A stretch of DNA of 64,000 bases from SZUA-265 sp966249405. Lineage in GTDB: Bacteria > Myxococcota_A > Polyangia > Polyangiales > Polyangiaceae. Positions within the stretch are counted from its first letter, which is position 1. Every line of letters begins with the position of its first letter. Below the pieces are notes generated by a model. The model saw nothing but the letters and a program-made list of their open reading frames with translations. It was not told the DNA's origin and ran no database searches. A program made the translations under genes and the position numbers. The stretch covers positions 7,585-71,584 of the forward strand of contig CBINDO010000006.1 of the NCBI GenBank assembly GCA_966249405.1. The letters are read 5' to 3'. Shown piece after piece: positions 26,198 to 34,338 of the stretch.

Positions 26198-26464
26198 ATG
26201 TCGCGAATGGTTCAGTGCATTAAACTTGGACGCGAAGCTGCTGGTCTCGACAAGCCGCCGTTCAAGGGCGAGCTCGGAGAGAAAGTTTTTGCCCACGTCT
26301 CCAAAGAAGCGTGGCGGTCGTGGCTCGAGCACTCCAAAATCTTGATCAACGAGTACCGTTTGGACCTGGTCAGCGAACACGGGCAGAAGATTTGGATGGG
26401 CGAGCTCGAGAAGTACTTCTTCGGGCCCGGTTCGGAGCTGCCGCCCGAGTTCGTTCAGAAGTAA
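26198..26464 (+). CDS. yggX: probable Fe(2+)-trafficking protein (YggX)
   Basis: Small cytoplasmic protein of 88 residues matching YggX, which helps protect Fe-S clusters and is linked to iron traffic and oxidative stress. MSRMVQCIKLGREAAGLD at the N-terminus has the family's conserved Cys7; EKVFAHVSKEAWRSWLEH and KIWMGELEKYFFG complete the signature. Length is normal. A longer upstream frame exists but the family begins at this Met. It lies between the PDZ gene (53 bases before) and the carbamoyltransferase (71 bases after). Confidence 0.93.
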   Translation: MSRMVQCIKLGREAAGLDKPPFKGELGEKVFAHVSKEAWRSWLEHSKILINEYRLDLVSEHGQKIWMGELEKYFFGPGSELPPEFVQK

Positions 26465-26535
26465 AGTGCGTGCGACCGCGGGGCAGTCTGAGCTGAGTCA
26501 CTGGCAGCGAGCGAGAGGCGGGGAGTAAGAACACG

Positions 26536-28269
26536 GTGTCCAAACTCGTTTTAGGCCTCAACACAGACCACGGTGATTCAGCCGCTGCCCTGATCGGTGA
26601 ACGGGGCCCGATTGCCGCCATCGCCGAAGAGCGCATCAACCGGAAAAAGCACTGCGCCGACTTCCCCAGTGCGGCAATTCGCGAGGTATTGAAGATCGGC
26701 GGTGTATCGGCCGCGGACCTCACCGCCGTGGCGGTTGCCCGCAACCCGCGCGCCAACCTCCTCGGAAAGGTGCGCTTCGTCGCGCAAGACCCAGTGCGTC
26801 GGGCAAAGCTCGTGCGCGAGCGCATGAACGTTCACGGCGGCGTGCAGGGCACCTTGGCGCGAGTTGCGGCGGCGGTGGGGTTAGGGGAAGCGAACATCGG
26901 AGCCCGTCTGTATCGGGTCGAACACCACTTGGCGCATGCTGCCAGTGCTTATTATTGGTCGCCGTTCGAGCGAGCGGGGGCGTTGACCGTAGACGGCGCA
27001 GGTGACTTCGCCACGGCAATGTGGGCCAGCTGCGCCGGCAAGCGCATTCGCGTTCAACAACGCAGCCTTTGGCCTCATTCGTTGGGGGTCTTCTACACCG
27101 CGATTTGCCAATACATCGGTTTCGATCGATATGGCGAGGAGTTCAAGGTCATGGGGCTGTCGGCGTATGGCAAGCCGAGTTTCATGCCGTTGATGCGCAA
27201 GCTCGTGTTTTTCGATGCGGCGTTCGGCGTTCGACTCGACCTCAGCTACTTCCGTCACCACCGCGGCGAAGAACTGGAGCGCATCGACGACGGGGTAGTG
27301 ACGCTGCCCGCGCTCTACGGACCGAAGTTGGAGGCCGAGCTGGGCCCGGCGCGAGATCGCAGTCGCGAGCTTACCGACCGCGACCGCGACTTGGCGGCTT
27401 CGATGCAGCTGCGCTACGAGGAGGTGTTCTTGCAGATGGTGGAACACGCCGTTCGTGTCACCGGATCGCGAAACCTCGTGTTGGCCGGCGGATGCGCGCT
27501 GAACTCTGTCGCCAATGGCCGCATGATCACCGAAGGCTACGTCGATCGTGTGTACGTTCACCCGGCGGCCACCGACGACGGCACGGCAGTTGGCGCCGCG
27601 CATTACGTGATGCACGAACGCTTGGGCGCTGACCGTGTATACGGTATCGGCTCGGCCTACTTGGGGCCCGAGTTCAGCGATGCCGAGATTTCGGCGGCTT
27701 TATTGGCCAACGGCCGTCACTTTGAACGTCTGTCGGAGGCAGACCTCATCGATCGGGCGGCCAAGGCGATGCAAGGCGGGAAGATCCTGGGTTGGTTTCA
27801 GGGCCGCGAAGAATGGGGGCCACGCGCGCTCGGAAACCGCAGCATCCTCTGCAATCCGGCCTGGCCTGGAATGAAGGCGACGCTGAATGCTCGAATCAAG
27901 AACCGGGAGTCGTTCCGTCCTTTCGCCCCAGTGGTGCGCCTGCAGGACCTGCCACGCGTGTTCGAGGGTGAACACGAGGTGCCGTTCATGGTGATCGTTT
28001 ACAAGGTACGGCCCGAGTGGCGTGAGCGCATCCCAGCAGTGACGCACGAAGACGGCACGGGGCGGGTGCAGACGGTAGAGCGCCATCAAAATTCGCTCTA
28101 CCACGACCTCATCACCCGCTTCGAACAACTCACCGGTGTACCCGTCGTGCTCAACACCTCGTTCAACGAGAACGAGCCCATCGTGCATCAACCGGCGGAA
28201 GCCATTGCGTGCTTCGAGCGAACACAAATGGACGCTCTAGCGATCGGTCCGTTTTGGCTCGAGAAATAG
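26536..28269 (+). CDS. carbamoyltransferase (NodU/CmcH/TobZ family)
   Basis: Enzyme of 577 residues that transfers a carbamoyl group from carbamoyl phosphate via carbamoyl-adenylate to a hydroxyl on a sugar or natural product. The Kae1-like N-terminal domain begins LGLNTDHGDSAAAL and has the metal-binding cluster EHHLAHAASAYYWS (His130, His131, His134). The C-terminal YrdC-like part has EEWGPRALGNRSIL (Gly428 onward) and VVLNTSFNENEPIV. These are diagnostic for the family, but not for the acceptor. No sugar or polyketide genes are nearby, so it is an orphan. The start is GTG. Its last 33 bases overlap the convergent CBS gene. Confidence 0.92.
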   Translation: MSKLVLGLNTDHGDSAAALIGERGPIAAIAEERINRKKHCADFPSAAIREVLKIGGVSAADLTAVAVARNPRANLLGKVRFVAQDPVRRAKLVRERMNVHGGVQGTLARVAAAVGLGEANIGARLYRVEHHLAHAASAYYWSPFERAGALTVDGAGDFATAMWASCAGKRIRVQQRSLWPHSLGVFYTAICQYIGFDRYGEEFKVMGLSAYGKPSFMPLMRKLVFFDAAFGVRLDLSYFRHHRGEELERIDDGVVTLPALYGPKLEAELGPARDRSRELTDRDRDLAASMQLRYEEVFLQMVEHAVRVTGSRNLVLAGGCALNSVANGRMITEGYVDRVYVHPAATDDGTAVGAAHYVMHERLGADRVYGIGSAYLGPEFSDAEISAALLANGRHFERLSEADLIDRAAKAMQGGKILGWFQGREEWGPRALGNRSILCNPAWPGMKATLNARIKNRESFRPFAPVVRLQDLPRVFEGEHEVPFMVIVYKVRPEWRERIPAVTHEDGTGRVQTVERHQNSLYHDLITRFEQLTGVPVVLNTSFNENEPIVHQPAEAIACFERTQMDALAIGPFWLEK

Positions 28270-28683
28270 CTCCCGAGCTGCCCGCAATACGTCGAGGTTG
28301 CTCAAAATCCCCACGAGTTGACGGCTGTTTTCGGCAACGACTGGCACGGCGCCTGCCTTGGTCGCCAGGAATACGTCGATGGCTTGGGCAATGGGCTGGC
28401 CAGGGTTCAACCTCGGGAAGTCCTCGTTCATGACGCGGAATACGGCCCAGTCCAGCCTCTCTTTGACCTGCAGGTCGTCGGCTTGGAACCCGAGTGTCTC
28501 GCGTAGATCGTTCTGGGACACGAACCCCTCGAGCACGCCATCGTTGACGACGGGCAAGTGTCGGATGTTGTGTCGCCGCATGAGTTCGACTGCTTCGCGC
28601 ACACGAGTCGCCGGCTCGACGACAGCCACCGGCTGGGTCATGAGGTCGCCAACGAGCACGGGTCCAAGCGTAGCGTGAGTCAT
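28237..28683 (-). CDS. tandem CBS-domain protein
   Basis: Cytoplasmic protein of 148 residues made of two CBS motifs (VLVGDLMTQPVAVVEPATRV...NIRHLPVVNDGVLEGFVS, and AQAIDVFLATKAGAVPVVAENSRQLVGILS). Such pairs bind adenine nucleotides and report energy state. ATG at 28683 overlaps the stop of the upstream universal stress gene by 4 bases, so it is cotranscribed with it and likely works with it in starvation or energy stress. The in-frame extension to 28725 lies inside that gene and is rejected. Its 3' end overlaps the carbamoyltransferase gene by 33 bases on the opposite strand. Confidence 0.9.
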   Translation of the reverse strand: MTHATLGPVLVGDLMTQPVAVVEPATRVREAVELMRRHNIRHLPVVNDGVLEGFVSQNDLRETLGFQADDLQVKERLDWAVFRVMNEDFPRLNPGQPIAQAIDVFLATKAGAVPVVAENSRQLVGILSNLDVLRAARELFLEPKRTDR

Positions 28684-29168
28684 GCCGAGGCCCCGTTTGG
28701 AACCACAAGCACTGGCGCTTGGCAATGCCTAACGACGTAGGCAGCCACGTTGCCCAGGAACCAGTCCGCTATGGGCGAGGAGCTACGCTTGCCCAAAACC
28801 ACCCAATCGCAGTCGTGGCGCTCGGCGTGTCGCAACAGGATGGTCTTGGGGTCCCCGGATTCGACGCTAGTCGTCACGACCACCCCGGCAGTGTCCAGCG
28901 AGGCCAAGAACTGCGTCATCTGTTCCTCTGCGGAGCGCCGCATCAAAACGAACAGATCCGGATGGTCTGCGTCGACCGGCGCTGCCGGTTCTTCGCCTTC
29001 GGTCCGCGCATAGGGCGCGAGCCAAGCGTGCAACAAATGCACGTGGGCGCCGAAACAGCGGGCCAGCTCGAGGGCGTGATTGGCGGCGTTTCGGCTTTCC
29101 AGGCTGTAGTCCGTTCCAACTAGGATGGTCTTTGGAACGGGGGGCGCGGTGGGGTTCGGGTCAGTCAT
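28680..29168 (-). CDS. universal stress protein (UspA family)
   Basis: Cytoplasmic alpha/beta protein of 162 residues. The family signature is clear: KTILVGTDYSLESRNAANHAL at the N-terminus, and the ATP-binding end has WVVLGKRSSSPIADWFLGNVAAYVVRHCQAPVLVV. The usual GxxGxxG is altered to GKRSSSPIADWFLG, so nucleotide binding may be changed. ATG at 29168 is preferred over an in-frame TTG at 29177. It is the middle gene of usp-usp-CBS, 57 bases from the upstream usp and overlapping the CBS gene by 4 bases. Confidence 0.9.
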   Translation of the reverse strand: MTDPNPTAPPVPKTILVGTDYSLESRNAANHALELARCFGAHVHLLHAWLAPYARTEGEEPAAPVDADHPDLFVLMRRSAEEQMTQFLASLDTAGVVVTTSVESGDPKTILLRHAERHDCDWVVLGKRSSSPIADWFLGNVAAYVVRHCQAPVLVVPNGASA

Positions 29169-29225
29169 CGGGTCCAAGAGCGGTTCACGCGGGCGTGGCG
29201 TCAGAGTTTCCGGGGGCTGCGCTCG

Positions 29226-29705
29226 TCACGCAGAAGCTGCGGCTTCCGATTCCGAGGTGACCTTGACTGCCAGCACTGGACAAGGCGCTTGCCTCAAGAC
29301 CTTCTCGGCGGTGGAACCCATGAGAAAGCGAGCTACACCGGTTCGTCCGTGCGTTCCTATCACGATGAGGTCCGGGCGTTCCGCCGCCGCGACGTCCAAG
29401 ATCGTCGGTCCAGCGGGCCCGAGCATGACTCGCGCCGTGACGTTGGGCTGATCGGTGATTCCTACGCGACGGCAGAAGTTGGCGAGCTGTTCGCTGGCTT
29501 GCTTTTCGGCCTCGCTCACCAGCGGGGCCTCGAACTGCCCTGGAAACATCACGACACTGGGTGCGATGAACGCAGGCACGTCGTAGGTGTGGATGACGTC
29601 GACTTTCGCCCCGAGTGGGCCACTGATGGCCAAGGCCTGTTTGGCGGCGGCGGCGGAGCACTCGGAGAAATCGACGGGAACGAGGATCTTCTTCACGTTC
29701 GACAT
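29226..29705 (-). CDS. universal stress protein (UspA family), first gene of a stress operon
   Basis: Cytoplasmic protein of 159 residues. KKILVPVDFSECSAAAAKQAL opens the family fold and LIVIGTHGRTGVARFLMGSTAEKVLRQAPCPVLAV carries an intact ATP-binding GxxGxxxxxxxGS loop, unlike the next usp. ATG at 29705 is the natural start; the frame extends to 29936 without support. A perfect 18-bp palindrome lies 43-60 bases upstream, in line with a candidate promoter, so the three-gene unit is probably under repressor control. Confidence 0.92.
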   Translation of the reverse strand: MSNVKKILVPVDFSECSAAAAKQALAISGPLGAKVDVIHTYDVPAFIAPSVVMFPGQFEAPLVSEAEKQASEQLANFCRRVGITDQPNVTARVMLGPAGPTILDVAAAERPDLIVIGTHGRTGVARFLMGSTAEKVLRQAPCPVLAVKVTSESEAAASA

Positions 29706-30069
29706 GGTTACCGCTTTTCTGGGTGAGTCTGTGGATGGGGCGAGATGAACCGAAACGTTTCGGTTACGGTGCATTAAGCAAACTCCAGGCCACGTTGAAT
29801 TATTACACCACGGTGTCGGAGCCCCCAGGGTCCACAAGCTTGCGGGCCAAACCCAGCAGAGTTCGGTGAAAACGGTGGATCTGGGGCGGTGCGCACCTCG
29901 CTGCGATCTGGCAGCGTAGCTCCGCAACTGGTGCAAAAGAAATTACTATTGCGAGCTAAGTGCTGAATTCGAGAAACGAATTCTCCGCAAGGCAGCATCC
30001 CCAAGCGTTGCCCAACCCTCCCGAAAGCGCAGAGCGGAGTTACTCGCGCGAGCGGTGTCGAGCCTTGTT
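29706..30069. other. divergent intergenic region, usp operon and LuxR regulator
   Basis: 364 bases between divergent genes. The left end holds the candidate operator-promoter of the usp operon. The rest is comparatively AT-rich for this genome around 29790-29815 and 29940-29990 and probably holds the regulator's promoter, which I could not define. Confidence 0.5.
29748..29799 (-). promoter_or_regulatory. candidate promoter with overlapping 18-bp palindromic operator
   Basis: On the minus strand TTCAAC (29799-29794) and TTAATG (29777-29772), 16 bases apart, could be -35 and -10 boxes. Immediately downstream, at 29765-29748, is the perfect palindrome AACCGAAACGTTTCGGTT with central CG, the shape of LacI/GalR-family operators. 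It would cover the transcription start of the usp gene. No LacI-type regulator is in the window. Confidence 0.5.
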
Positions 30070-30756
30070 ATGAGCAGACAAGCCCCCCACGTTTCCCCGG
30101 TTCTGCACTTCGTGTTCCTCGATGAAGCAGGCGGTTCACTCGAACCCGTGATGCGAGAACTGCAACAACAGGGTCACACGTGTGAGCTGGTCAGCGGCGC
30201 GCACGAACTCCAGACCCGGCTGGCGACGAAGGCCGGCTGCATCTTGGTGGCGGACACCGACCACGCCGAGAACCGTGACCTTCGAATCGTTCATCTGGCG
30301 CGCGCCGCGGCAAAGCCGCCGATCATCGCCCTCACCACGAGCCGACCTTCGATCGAAGGAGCGGTGCGCGCCCTCAAGGCTCGCGTCGACACGTACCTAA
30401 TCAAGCCGTACGAGGTCGATGACTTGTTGACGGACGTCGCCATCGCGCTCACGGAACGTCGCGCGAGTTGGCTGCCCGAACCAGCGCCGGATAGCGAACC
30501 TCGCTCTTCCCGGCCGGCGGGAGAGGTACAACAGGTCAGGCGCCTCACGCGCCGCGAATACGAGGTGATGCAGCGCGTGTTGGTGGGCGATGACGTGTCG
30601 GCCATCGGAACCGTGCTGTACATCAGCCCGCACACGGTTCGAAACCACTTGAAGGCGATCTATCGGAAGCTCGACGTGCGTTCGCGCGTGGAGCTGGTGG
30701 TGCGTTTCGGCTCCTTCAAACACGAGCCCGCGTCCGCGCTGTTCTCGACGAACTGA
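30070..30756 (+). CDS. LuxR/FixJ-type regulator with degenerate receiver
   Basis: DNA-binding protein of 228 residues. The N-terminal half has a receiver-like fold (HFVFLDEAGGSLEPV, CILVADTDHAENRD, YLIKPYEVDDL) but lacks a clean acidic pocket: the first strand has a single DE pair and the acceptor strand reads VADTD. Phosphorylation is therefore uncertain. The C-terminal GerE helix-turn-helix is complete (LTRREYEVMQRVL, YISPHTVRNHLKAIYRKLDV). ATG at 30070 is used; GTG at 30055 is in frame. It is divergent from the stress operon and convergent with the SNF2 helicase. A role in controlling the usp genes is plausible only from position. Confidence 0.82.
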   Translation: MSRQAPHVSPVLHFVFLDEAGGSLEPVMRELQQQGHTCELVSGAHELQTRLATKAGCILVADTDHAENRDLRIVHLARAAAKPPIIALTTSRPSIEGAVRALKARVDTYLIKPYEVDDLLTDVAIALTERRASWLPEPAPDSEPRSSRPAGEVQQVRRLTRREYEVMQRVLVGDDVSAIGTVLYISPHTVRNHLKAIYRKLDVRSRVELVVRFGSFKHEPASALFSTN

Positions 30757-30831
30757 GTGGCTGCGTGGGGAGAGCAACCCCCGCCGTCTCACCGTTGTTG
30801 CCCCTAGGCTGCCTTCGACGCCACGCGTCGC

Positions 30832-33201
30832 TCAGTCGAGCGGCTGGAACAGCTCCTCGACGTCGGCTTCCGACAACGAGTGGGCAGAACCTTGTCCCAA
30901 GATGGTGTCTGCGAGGTGCCGCTTGAGCTGCTGTAGACGCAACATCCGCTCCTCGACGCTGCCCGCGACGATCAGGTTGTAGACGAACACCGGGCGTTTC
31001 TGACCGATGCGGTACGCGCGATCCGTAGCTTGGGCCTGGGCGGCGGGGTTCCACCACGGGTCGTAGTGGATCACCGTGTCCGCGCTGGTGAGATTCAATC
31101 CTGTGCCACCCGCCTTGAGGCTGATCAGGAATACGTCGGCCTTGCCGGATTCGAACTCGTCGCACTTGGCTTGGCGGTCCGCCGTTTGTCCCGTCAAGAT
31201 GATGTAGGGGAAACGCCGCTCCGTTAGGCCTTGCCCAATCAGTCCCAGCATACGCGTGAACTGCGAGAAGATGAGGATGCGGTGACCCTGAGCCAGCTGC
31301 GTCTCGAGGAGTTCCATCAGGAACTCGTACTTCGACGACGTCTTGACGGCGCGAGCCGCAGGGGAGTTGATGAGGCGCGGATCGCAACACGCCTGACGCA
31401 ACTTCATCAGAGCGTCCAAAATCGGGATCGTCGAACCCGACAGACCCTTCTTGCGGATGACCTGACGCACCTCGTCGTGAGCGGCCACGCGGATGCTCTC
31501 GTAGAGATCGCGTTGGTCGCCGTCCAGTTCGACTGGGCGCACGAGCTCCGTCTTTGGCGGCAGGTCCTTGGCCACCGTGTCCTTCATGCGGCGTAGAATG
31601 AACGGCGCGACGCGGTGCCGCAGTTGAAGCAGACGCACCTCGTTGCGATCCTTCTCGATCGGTAGCTGGTAGCGATTGCGGAACGTTTGCACGTCGCCCA
31701 AAAAGCCCGGCATCAGAAAGTGAAACAGTGACCACAACTCGCCGAGGTTGTTCTCGACGGGGGTGCCGGTCAAACACAACCGATGGGTGGAGCGGATGCT
31801 GCTCACCGCGGCGTGCGCCTGGCTGCGACAGTTCTTGATCGCCTGCGCCTCGTCCAAGATCACCAGGTGAAAGTGCACTTCTTGGAAGCGCTCGAGATCT
31901 CGCAGCAGCACCGGGTACGTCGTGATCACGACGTGGGCGCGCGCCATCTTGGGGTAAAGCTCTTGGCGCTTGCTGCCCTGGATCGCCAAGACGCGCAGGA
32001 ATGGCGCGAACTTCTTGATTTCGCGCTGCCAGTTGCCGATCAGGCTCTTCGGCACGATCACCAACGCCGGCTCTTGCATGCGGCCACGCTCTTTTTCGGT
32101 GGCGAGGTGCGAAATCGTCTGCAGGGTCTTGCCTAGGCCCATGTCGTCGGCCAGCACGCCTCCGACGTTGTTGTCGATCAGGTTTTGCAGCCAGTTCAGG
32201 CCTTCTTGCTGATACGGGCGCAGGCTGGCCTGTAAACCCGTTGCAGGCCTAACCTCGGGAGCGCGTTCAGTTGCCAACTTGCGGGCTTTTTCGACGGCCG
32301 AGGTCGTTCCCGTCCAGCGCAGCTTCTGTTGCTCGTCCTCGAAAGCGTCGGTGATCCCCGCGATTACCGGCAAGTCGGTCTCTTTGAACGCCGTTTTCTC
32401 GCGGCTTCCCGAGTACAGCTCTTCCAACACGTACAGCAACCGGCGCAGCCGCTCCGGGGGCAGCACCGCGTAGCGCGAGCCGTCGATGGGAATGGCTCGA
32501 AAGCGGGTGGGCGTACGAAGGATCGACTCGAGGCTCTCCGAATCGGACGATTCGTTCAGCATCTCCAACAGGCCCGCGAGCAAGTTGATGCGTTGACCGT
32601 CCACATCCAGCCCGAGTTCGAGGCTGAACCAGTTGTCGTTTTCTTCGTCTTCTTGGACGTTGGCGTACCACGGGGTCTCTGAAGCGACGACCCGGTACGG
32701 ATAACCTGGGGCCACTTCCACCTCCCACCCCAAACGTTCGAGCTGGGGGACGGCGTACGCACTGAAGGAGCACAACGCATGGACGTTGTCGCTGATGTGC
32801 ACGAGGTAGTCGGCGTTCGACTCGGAAACGTGCGTGCTCAGGCAACTCAGCTCCACGGCGCCGAAGCTCTCGAGGATACATTGGGCTTGGCGCTCGAGGG
32901 CGCGGTTGCGAGACACTCGCTGCAGACCTTGCGTCCCCGCGACGAAGAAACTCTCTTGTTCATCTGTGACGCGTAATCGCGTGGTGCCATAGGCGAAGCT
33001 CAGCGCGATGACCGCGACGTCCCGCTCATGGTGATCCTCGGTGGGACGTGACCCACGTTCGCCACGCGATCCGCCGCCCGAGCTTTGCCCGTCCACGAAC
33101 AGGCGCTCGGTAAAAAGCCGAATGATGGGCTTTGGCGCTGGCGCCGGAGCTTCCGCTTCCGCACCAAAGGCTTGCCCGCTGGGGCTGTGGATCACACTCA
33201 T
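30832..33201 (-). CDS. SNF2-family DNA-dependent ATPase/helicase
   Basis: Protein of 789 residues that would move on duplex DNA using ATP. Motif I is DDMGLGKT (residues 352-359), motif II DEAQ (450-453), with LTGTPVENNLGELWSLFHFL, ILIFSQFTRM, SLKAGGTGLNLT and DRAYRIGQ completing both RecA-like lobes. The N-terminal third (about 300 residues) is the DUF of bacterial SNF2 proteins, but the zinc-binding SWIM domain that often precedes it in longer homologues is missing. The start, ATG at 33201, has no ribosome binding site and lies inside an Ala/Pro-rich linker-like sequence, so the protein could be a naturally short form or an N-terminally eroded gene. Confidence 0.92.
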   Translation of the reverse strand: MSVIHSPSGQAFGAEAEAPAPAPKPIIRLFTERLFVDGQSSGGGSRGERGSRPTEDHHERDVAVIALSFAYGTTRLRVTDEQESFFVAGTQGLQRVSRNRALERQAQCILESFGAVELSCLSTHVSESNADYLVHISDNVHALCSFSAYAVPQLERLGWEVEVAPGYPYRVVASETPWYANVQEDEENDNWFSLELGLDVDGQRINLLAGLLEMLNESSDSESLESILRTPTRFRAIPIDGSRYAVLPPERLRRLLYVLEELYSGSREKTAFKETDLPVIAGITDAFEDEQQKLRWTGTTSAVEKARKLATERAPEVRPATGLQASLRPYQQEGLNWLQNLIDNNVGGVLADDMGLGKTLQTISHLATEKERGRMQEPALVIVPKSLIGNWQREIKKFAPFLRVLAIQGSKRQELYPKMARAHVVITTYPVLLRDLERFQEVHFHLVILDEAQAIKNCRSQAHAAVSSIRSTHRLCLTGTPVENNLGELWSLFHFLMPGFLGDVQTFRNRYQLPIEKDRNEVRLLQLRHRVAPFILRRMKDTVAKDLPPKTELVRPVELDGDQRDLYESIRVAAHDEVRQVIRKKGLSGSTIPILDALMKLRQACCDPRLINSPAARAVKTSSKYEFLMELLETQLAQGHRILIFSQFTRMLGLIGQGLTERRFPYIILTGQTADRQAKCDEFESGKADVFLISLKAGGTGLNLTSADTVIHYDPWWNPAAQAQATDRAYRIGQKRPVFVYNLIVAGSVEERMLRLQQLKRHLADTILGQGSAHSLSEADVEELFQPLD

Positions 33202-33738
33202 GCCAACGAAGAACTCGGCTCGCCGACTCTAGTTACGAGCCTGAACGTATGAATACACCGAGAGAAAATGCTGTTTAGATGTGCAGGGCCGGGTTGTCGA
33301 AGGCAAAACACGGGGTGAACGGCCTTAGGTGCTCGGCTGTAGGCGCCGTGAACGGCTGAAACCGTTGAGGTTTTCGCCGATCGACGTTTACTTGTCGCGC
33401 TCTGTTCCCCAGCATGTTGGGCAGCGCCACTGGGCCCATGCCAACCTGTCGGGCAGCAGCGGACTTGGAGTACTCAGCGATGTGGTTCTATAATCGGGCG
33501 GCCAGTCGGTCGACAATGGCATTGGGCGTTAGCGGGGGAGCGAATGTCCGCTCGGCTGCTTGTTTCGAGTTAACATTGGGGGCCGCGGTCGGTTCCGGCG
33601 GACCCGCGCGCCGTTCCAATCTCCGCGGTGTTCGACCTGAATCGGCACAGCGACGCAGGGTACGTGTACGGATGCCCCGTACGAGTGTGGACGTGTGGGT
33701 ATGGGTGTGGATACATAAGCGAGAGAGAAGATGGCACC
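33202..33738. other. 537-base intergenic region with a strong promoter
   Basis: No convincing gene. It holds direct repeats of GTGAACGGC near 33313 and 33349, a clean sigma70-type promoter at 33465-33494 (listed), and a long leader with a GTGTGG-rich stretch at about 33685-33712. An open frame beginning with ATG near 33516 has unnatural Arg/Trp-rich composition and is rejected. Confidence 0.5.
33465..33494 (+). promoter_or_regulatory. candidate sigma70 promoter with consensus TATAAT
   Basis: TTGGAG at 33465-33470 and a perfect TATAAT at 33489-33494, 18 bases apart. In this GC-rich DNA a full -10 match is notable. The transcript would begin near 33501 and have a leader of about 240 bases before the ATG at 33739. 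Confidence 0.6.
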
Positions 33739-34212
33739 ATGAAGGCACTCATCGAGTTCATCGATCGCTACACCATCGACCCACACATCTACATCGTGGT
33801 GCCCCGGCAGCGACATCCAGGACGGTACGAGATCTTCTGGGATAGGGAGCATCAGCCCAACCGTTGGCGACTGCGTCTGGTCGGCGAAGTCAATTGGGAG
33901 CGCGTCTCCAGCGAGCGCCTGATTGATACGCTGCTCGACAAGGACATCGACGTAGAACGCGTAGATTATCAGCTGCGCAGCGTCGCGCTGTCTCAGGTGG
34001 TATTCGCGGAAGCGTTAACCCAAGAGGCGCGATGTCTGTTCGGGGTGGAAACGGTGGCGCGCGCGGTCGCCGACCACAACGCTTTTTTGGAGGAGCTGAA
34101 GCAAATTGTGAACCGTTATGCGCGCGGTACGCTACGGCCCATTGCCGGGGGTGGGGAGAGGTCTGGCGCCCGAGGTGGCCATCTCACGCTAGTAGCAGAG
34201 CGCTCTGGCTGA
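33739..34212 (+). CDS. hypothetical protein
   Basis: Protein of 157 residues that I do not recognise. It is soluble and mixed alpha/beta: KALIEFIDRYTIDPHIYIVV, then a hydrophilic segment with aromatic residues (YEIFWDREHQPNRWRLRL), a helical region, and a Gly/Arg-rich C-terminal tail. No signal peptide or membrane segment. A three-codon open frame (ATG GCA CCA TGA) at 33731-33742 overlaps this start, which might couple translation. It sits between the SNF2 gene (divergent) and the DUF1592 gene, behind a strong promoter with a long leader. Real coding is supported by the promoter and by normal composition, but without a homologue the call stays moderate. Confidence 0.6.
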   Translation: MKALIEFIDRYTIDPHIYIVVPRQRHPGRYEIFWDREHQPNRWRLRLVGEVNWERVSSERLIDTLLDKDIDVERVDYQLRSVALSQVVFAEALTQEARCLFGVETVARAVADHNAFLEELKQIVNRYARGTLRPIAGGGERSGARGGHLTLVAERSG

Positions 34213-34338
34213 TCGGTGGGATACTCCCGTAGCACAACAATCTGAATGCAGCGGAAACGGGTGTCGTCCCGGGACGCGGCCGCGAGAATTCCTGCCTTCG
34301 CGATCGCCCGATTGGAAATCGGCATATATGTTTCTGCA

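Noticed and set aside
26536..28269. Carbamoyltransferase considered as part of a biosynthetic gene cluster.
   Set aside because: No synthase, glycosyltransferase or tailoring genes lie within the window around it.
33516..33845. Plus-strand frame covering the leader of the unknown gene.
   Set aside because: Trp/Arg/His-rich composition, no ribosome binding site, and it overlaps the better supported frame at 33739.
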